Below are positions 40,780 to 42,286 of a DNA stretch of 42,286 nt, piece by piece. Location of the stretch: positions 49,149 through 91,434 of the forward strand of contig NZ_NEUF01000102.1 of NCBI RefSeq assembly GCF_002910915.1, in the 5' to 3' direction. The position numbers and the translations under genes were made by a program. Every line of letters begins with the position of its first letter. Position 1 is the first letter of the stretch. The notes below the pieces were generated by a model that searched no databases, was not told the DNA's origin, and saw only the letters and a list, made by a program, of their open reading frames with translations. Source of the stretch: Streptomyces sp. SM10 (GTDB taxonomy: Bacteria; Actinomycetota; Actinomycetes; Streptomycetales; Streptomycetaceae).

Positions 40780-42286
40780 GTACGCAGTGCCAGCGCCCCG
40801 CGTGCGAGGGCTGCTACGAGGACATGGGCGGCGGCGAGCTGTACTGCGACACCTGCGGCCTCGCGCCGGTCGTGTCGCCCACGGGCATGGTGAGTTCGCC
40901 GCCCACGGGCATCGCCGGCGGTGGCAGGGCGGCAGGCGGCAGGGGCAGCAGCAGCACCTCGCAGCGGACGGGCTCGCAGGCGTCCGCGCGTTCCTCGTCC
41001 CGCTCGTCGACCTCGCGGCGTTCGGTCTCCGGACGGCTCTCGCGTTCCCTGTCCGGGGGCTCCACGTCCCGTTCGGTGTCGGTGCGCTCGTCGGGTTCCG
41101 CCACGAGCTCCGCCTCCGGGCGCGGGAGGCTGGGAGCGGGCCTGGTGCTCGTCCCCGACGTGCCGCGGCCCGATCCTCAGACCGCGGTGATGGAGAAGCC
41201 CGAGGTCCCCGAGCGGAAGCGGTTCTGCTCGCGCTCCGACTGCGGCGCGCCCGTGGGCCGGGCCCGCGGGGACCGTCCGGGCCGTACCGAGGGGTTCTGC
41301 ACCAAGTGCGGTCACCCGTACTCCTTCGTGCCCAAGCTGCGCGGCGGTGACATCGTGCACGGGCAGTACGAGGTCGCGGGCTGCCTGGCCCACGGCGGGC
41401 TCGGCTGGGTCTATCTCGCCGTGGACCGCGCGGTCTCCGACCGCTGGGTGGTCCTCAAGGGCCTGCTGGACACCGGGGACCAGGACGCCATGGCGGCGGC
41501 CATCTCGGAGCGGCGCTTCCTCGCGGAGATCGAGCACTCCAACATCGTCCGCATCTACAACTTCGTGGAGCATCTCGACCAGCGCACGGGCTCGCTCGAC
41601 GGCTACATCGTGATGGAGTACGTCGGCGGCAAGGCGCTCAAGGAGATCGCCAACGAGCGCCGGACCCCGGCCGGGAAGCGGGACCCGCTGCCGGTCGAGC
41701 AGGCCTGCGCGTACGGGATCGAGGCGCTGGAGGCGCTCGGCCACCTGCACAGCCGCAACCTGCTGTACTGCGACTTCAAGGTCGACAACGCGATCCAGAC
41801 CGAGGACCAGCTCAAGCTCATCGACATGGGCGCGGTGCGCAGGATGGACGACGACGAGTCGGCCATCTACGGGACCGTCGGCTACCAGGCACCCGAGGTG
41901 GCCGAGGTGGGCCCGTCCGTCGCCTCCGACCTCTACACCGTCGCGCGGACGCTCGCGGTGCTGACCTTCGACTTCCAGGGGTACACGAACATCTTCGTGG
42001 ACTCGCTGCCCGATCCGGACAACATCGAGGTGTTCCGGAGGTACGAGTCGTTCTACCGGCTGCTCGTGCGGGCCACGGACCCGGACCCGGCGCGCCGGTT
42101 CTCCTCGGCCGCGGAGATGGCGGAGCAGCTGACGGGGGTGCTGCGGGAGGTGGTCGCCCTGCAGACGGGGCGCCCGCGCCCGTCGCTCTCCACCCTCTTC
42201 GGCACGGAACTGCGCGTGACGGACGTGGAGTTGTTCGCGGAGCTCTCCGACGAGGTCTCCCGGCTCGGCGGCCGGACGGATCCGTC
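40776..42286 (+). CDS. pknG: PknG-like serine/threonine protein kinase, C-terminus outside the window
   Basis: 503 residues visible. An extra N-terminal zinc knuckle (Cys10-x2-Cys13 and Cys24-x2-Cys27) is followed by a Ser/Arg-rich low-complexity linker (about 58-116). A rubredoxin-like module follows (Cys151-x4-Cys156 and Cys175-x2-Cys178). The kinase domain starts near 199: glycine loop AHGGLGWVYLA, Lys228, catalytic loop YCDFKVDN with Asp333 and Asn338, and IDMGAV in place of DFG. The non-RD catalytic loop and D(L/M)G are PknG traits, as is the rubredoxin module. A TPR domain is expected past the edge. In mycobacteria PknG phosphorylates GarA to tune glutamate metabolism; a similar target is inferred here. 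Confidence 0.92.
   Translation, partial: MSTQCQRPACEGCYEDMGGGELYCDTCGLAPVVSPTGMVSSPPTGIAGGGRAAGGRGSSSTSQRTGSQASARSSSRSSTSRRSVSGRLSRSLSGGSTSRSVSVRSSGSATSSASGRGRLGAGLVLVPDVPRPDPQTAVMEKPEVPERKRFCSRSDCGAPVGRARGDRPGRTEGFCTKCGHPYSFVPKLRGGDIVHGQYEVAGCLAHGGLGWVYLAVDRAVSDRWVVLKGLLDTGDQDAMAAAISERRFLAEIEHSNIVRIYNFVEHLDQRTGSLDGYIVMEYVGGKALKEIANERRTPAGKRDPLPVEQACAYGIEALEALGHLHSRNLLYCDFKVDNAIQTEDQLKLIDMGAVRRMDDDESAIYGTVGYQAPEVAEVGPSVASDLYTVARTLAVLTFDFQGYTNIFVDSLPDPDNIEVFRRYESFYRLLVRATDPDPARRFSSAAEMAEQLTGVLREVVALQTGRPRPSLSTLFGTELRVTDVELFAELSDEVSRLGGRTDP

Overview
The window is high-GC DNA with strong third-position G/C bias, GTG starts, AAGGAG-type ribosome binding sites and frequent stop-to-start overlaps. 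Gene content and style are those of a Streptomyces chromosome. The order sodF, pepN, asd, malQ, csnR-K and a pknG locus matches what I recall of the core region of Streptomyces chromosomes. That comparison is from memory and was not computed.

Region 1 (1-8650) starts with a partial unknown gene. It continues with the iron superoxide dismutase gene sodF, which carries a 17-bp Nur-box-like repeat upstream. Next come an MFS transporter overlapping a sphingosine-phosphate-lyase-like PLP enzyme, and a DsbA-like mycothiol-dependent reductase divergent from a first aminopeptidase N. The region ends with an AbiEi-like protein whose nuclease-like C-terminus looks degenerate.

Region 2 (8650-17250) holds a secreted TPPII-like subtilase, aspartate-semialdehyde dehydrogenase, a MazEF toxin-antitoxin pair with a palindromic putative operator, a DUF1203 protein, and a second aminopeptidase N paralogous to the first.

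Region 3 (17300-28750) is more accessory. It holds a small membrane protein, a PF03773-type permease with a His-rich tail, allantoicase behind a LysR regulator, and a small membrane protein. It also holds malQ preceded by a small protein built from 36-bp tandem repeats, a secreted GH84-like protein whose usual Asp-Asp catalytic pair reads Gln-Asn, and an HNH protein. A MscS channel gene follows.

Region 4 (29850-36790) is a complete csnR-K type operon: ROK repressor, sugar-binding lipoprotein, two permeases, a GH4 glycosidase and a BadF-type sugar kinase. A perfect 15-bp palindrome lies just after the predicted promoter. It should import and process chito- or gluco-oligosaccharides. No transport ATPase is encoded, so a shared one such as MsiK is expected.

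Region 5 (36968-window end) is an actinobacterial GlnX-GlnH-PknG type signalling locus: a four-TM sensor with two extracytoplasmic helical domains, an amino-acid-binding protein, a helical protein I cannot assign, and a PknG-like kinase cut by the window edge. The helical gene is translationally coupled to the kinase, and the kinase has an extra zinc-knuckle plus Ser/Arg-rich N-terminus. I consider this locus the most promising place for undescribed biology.
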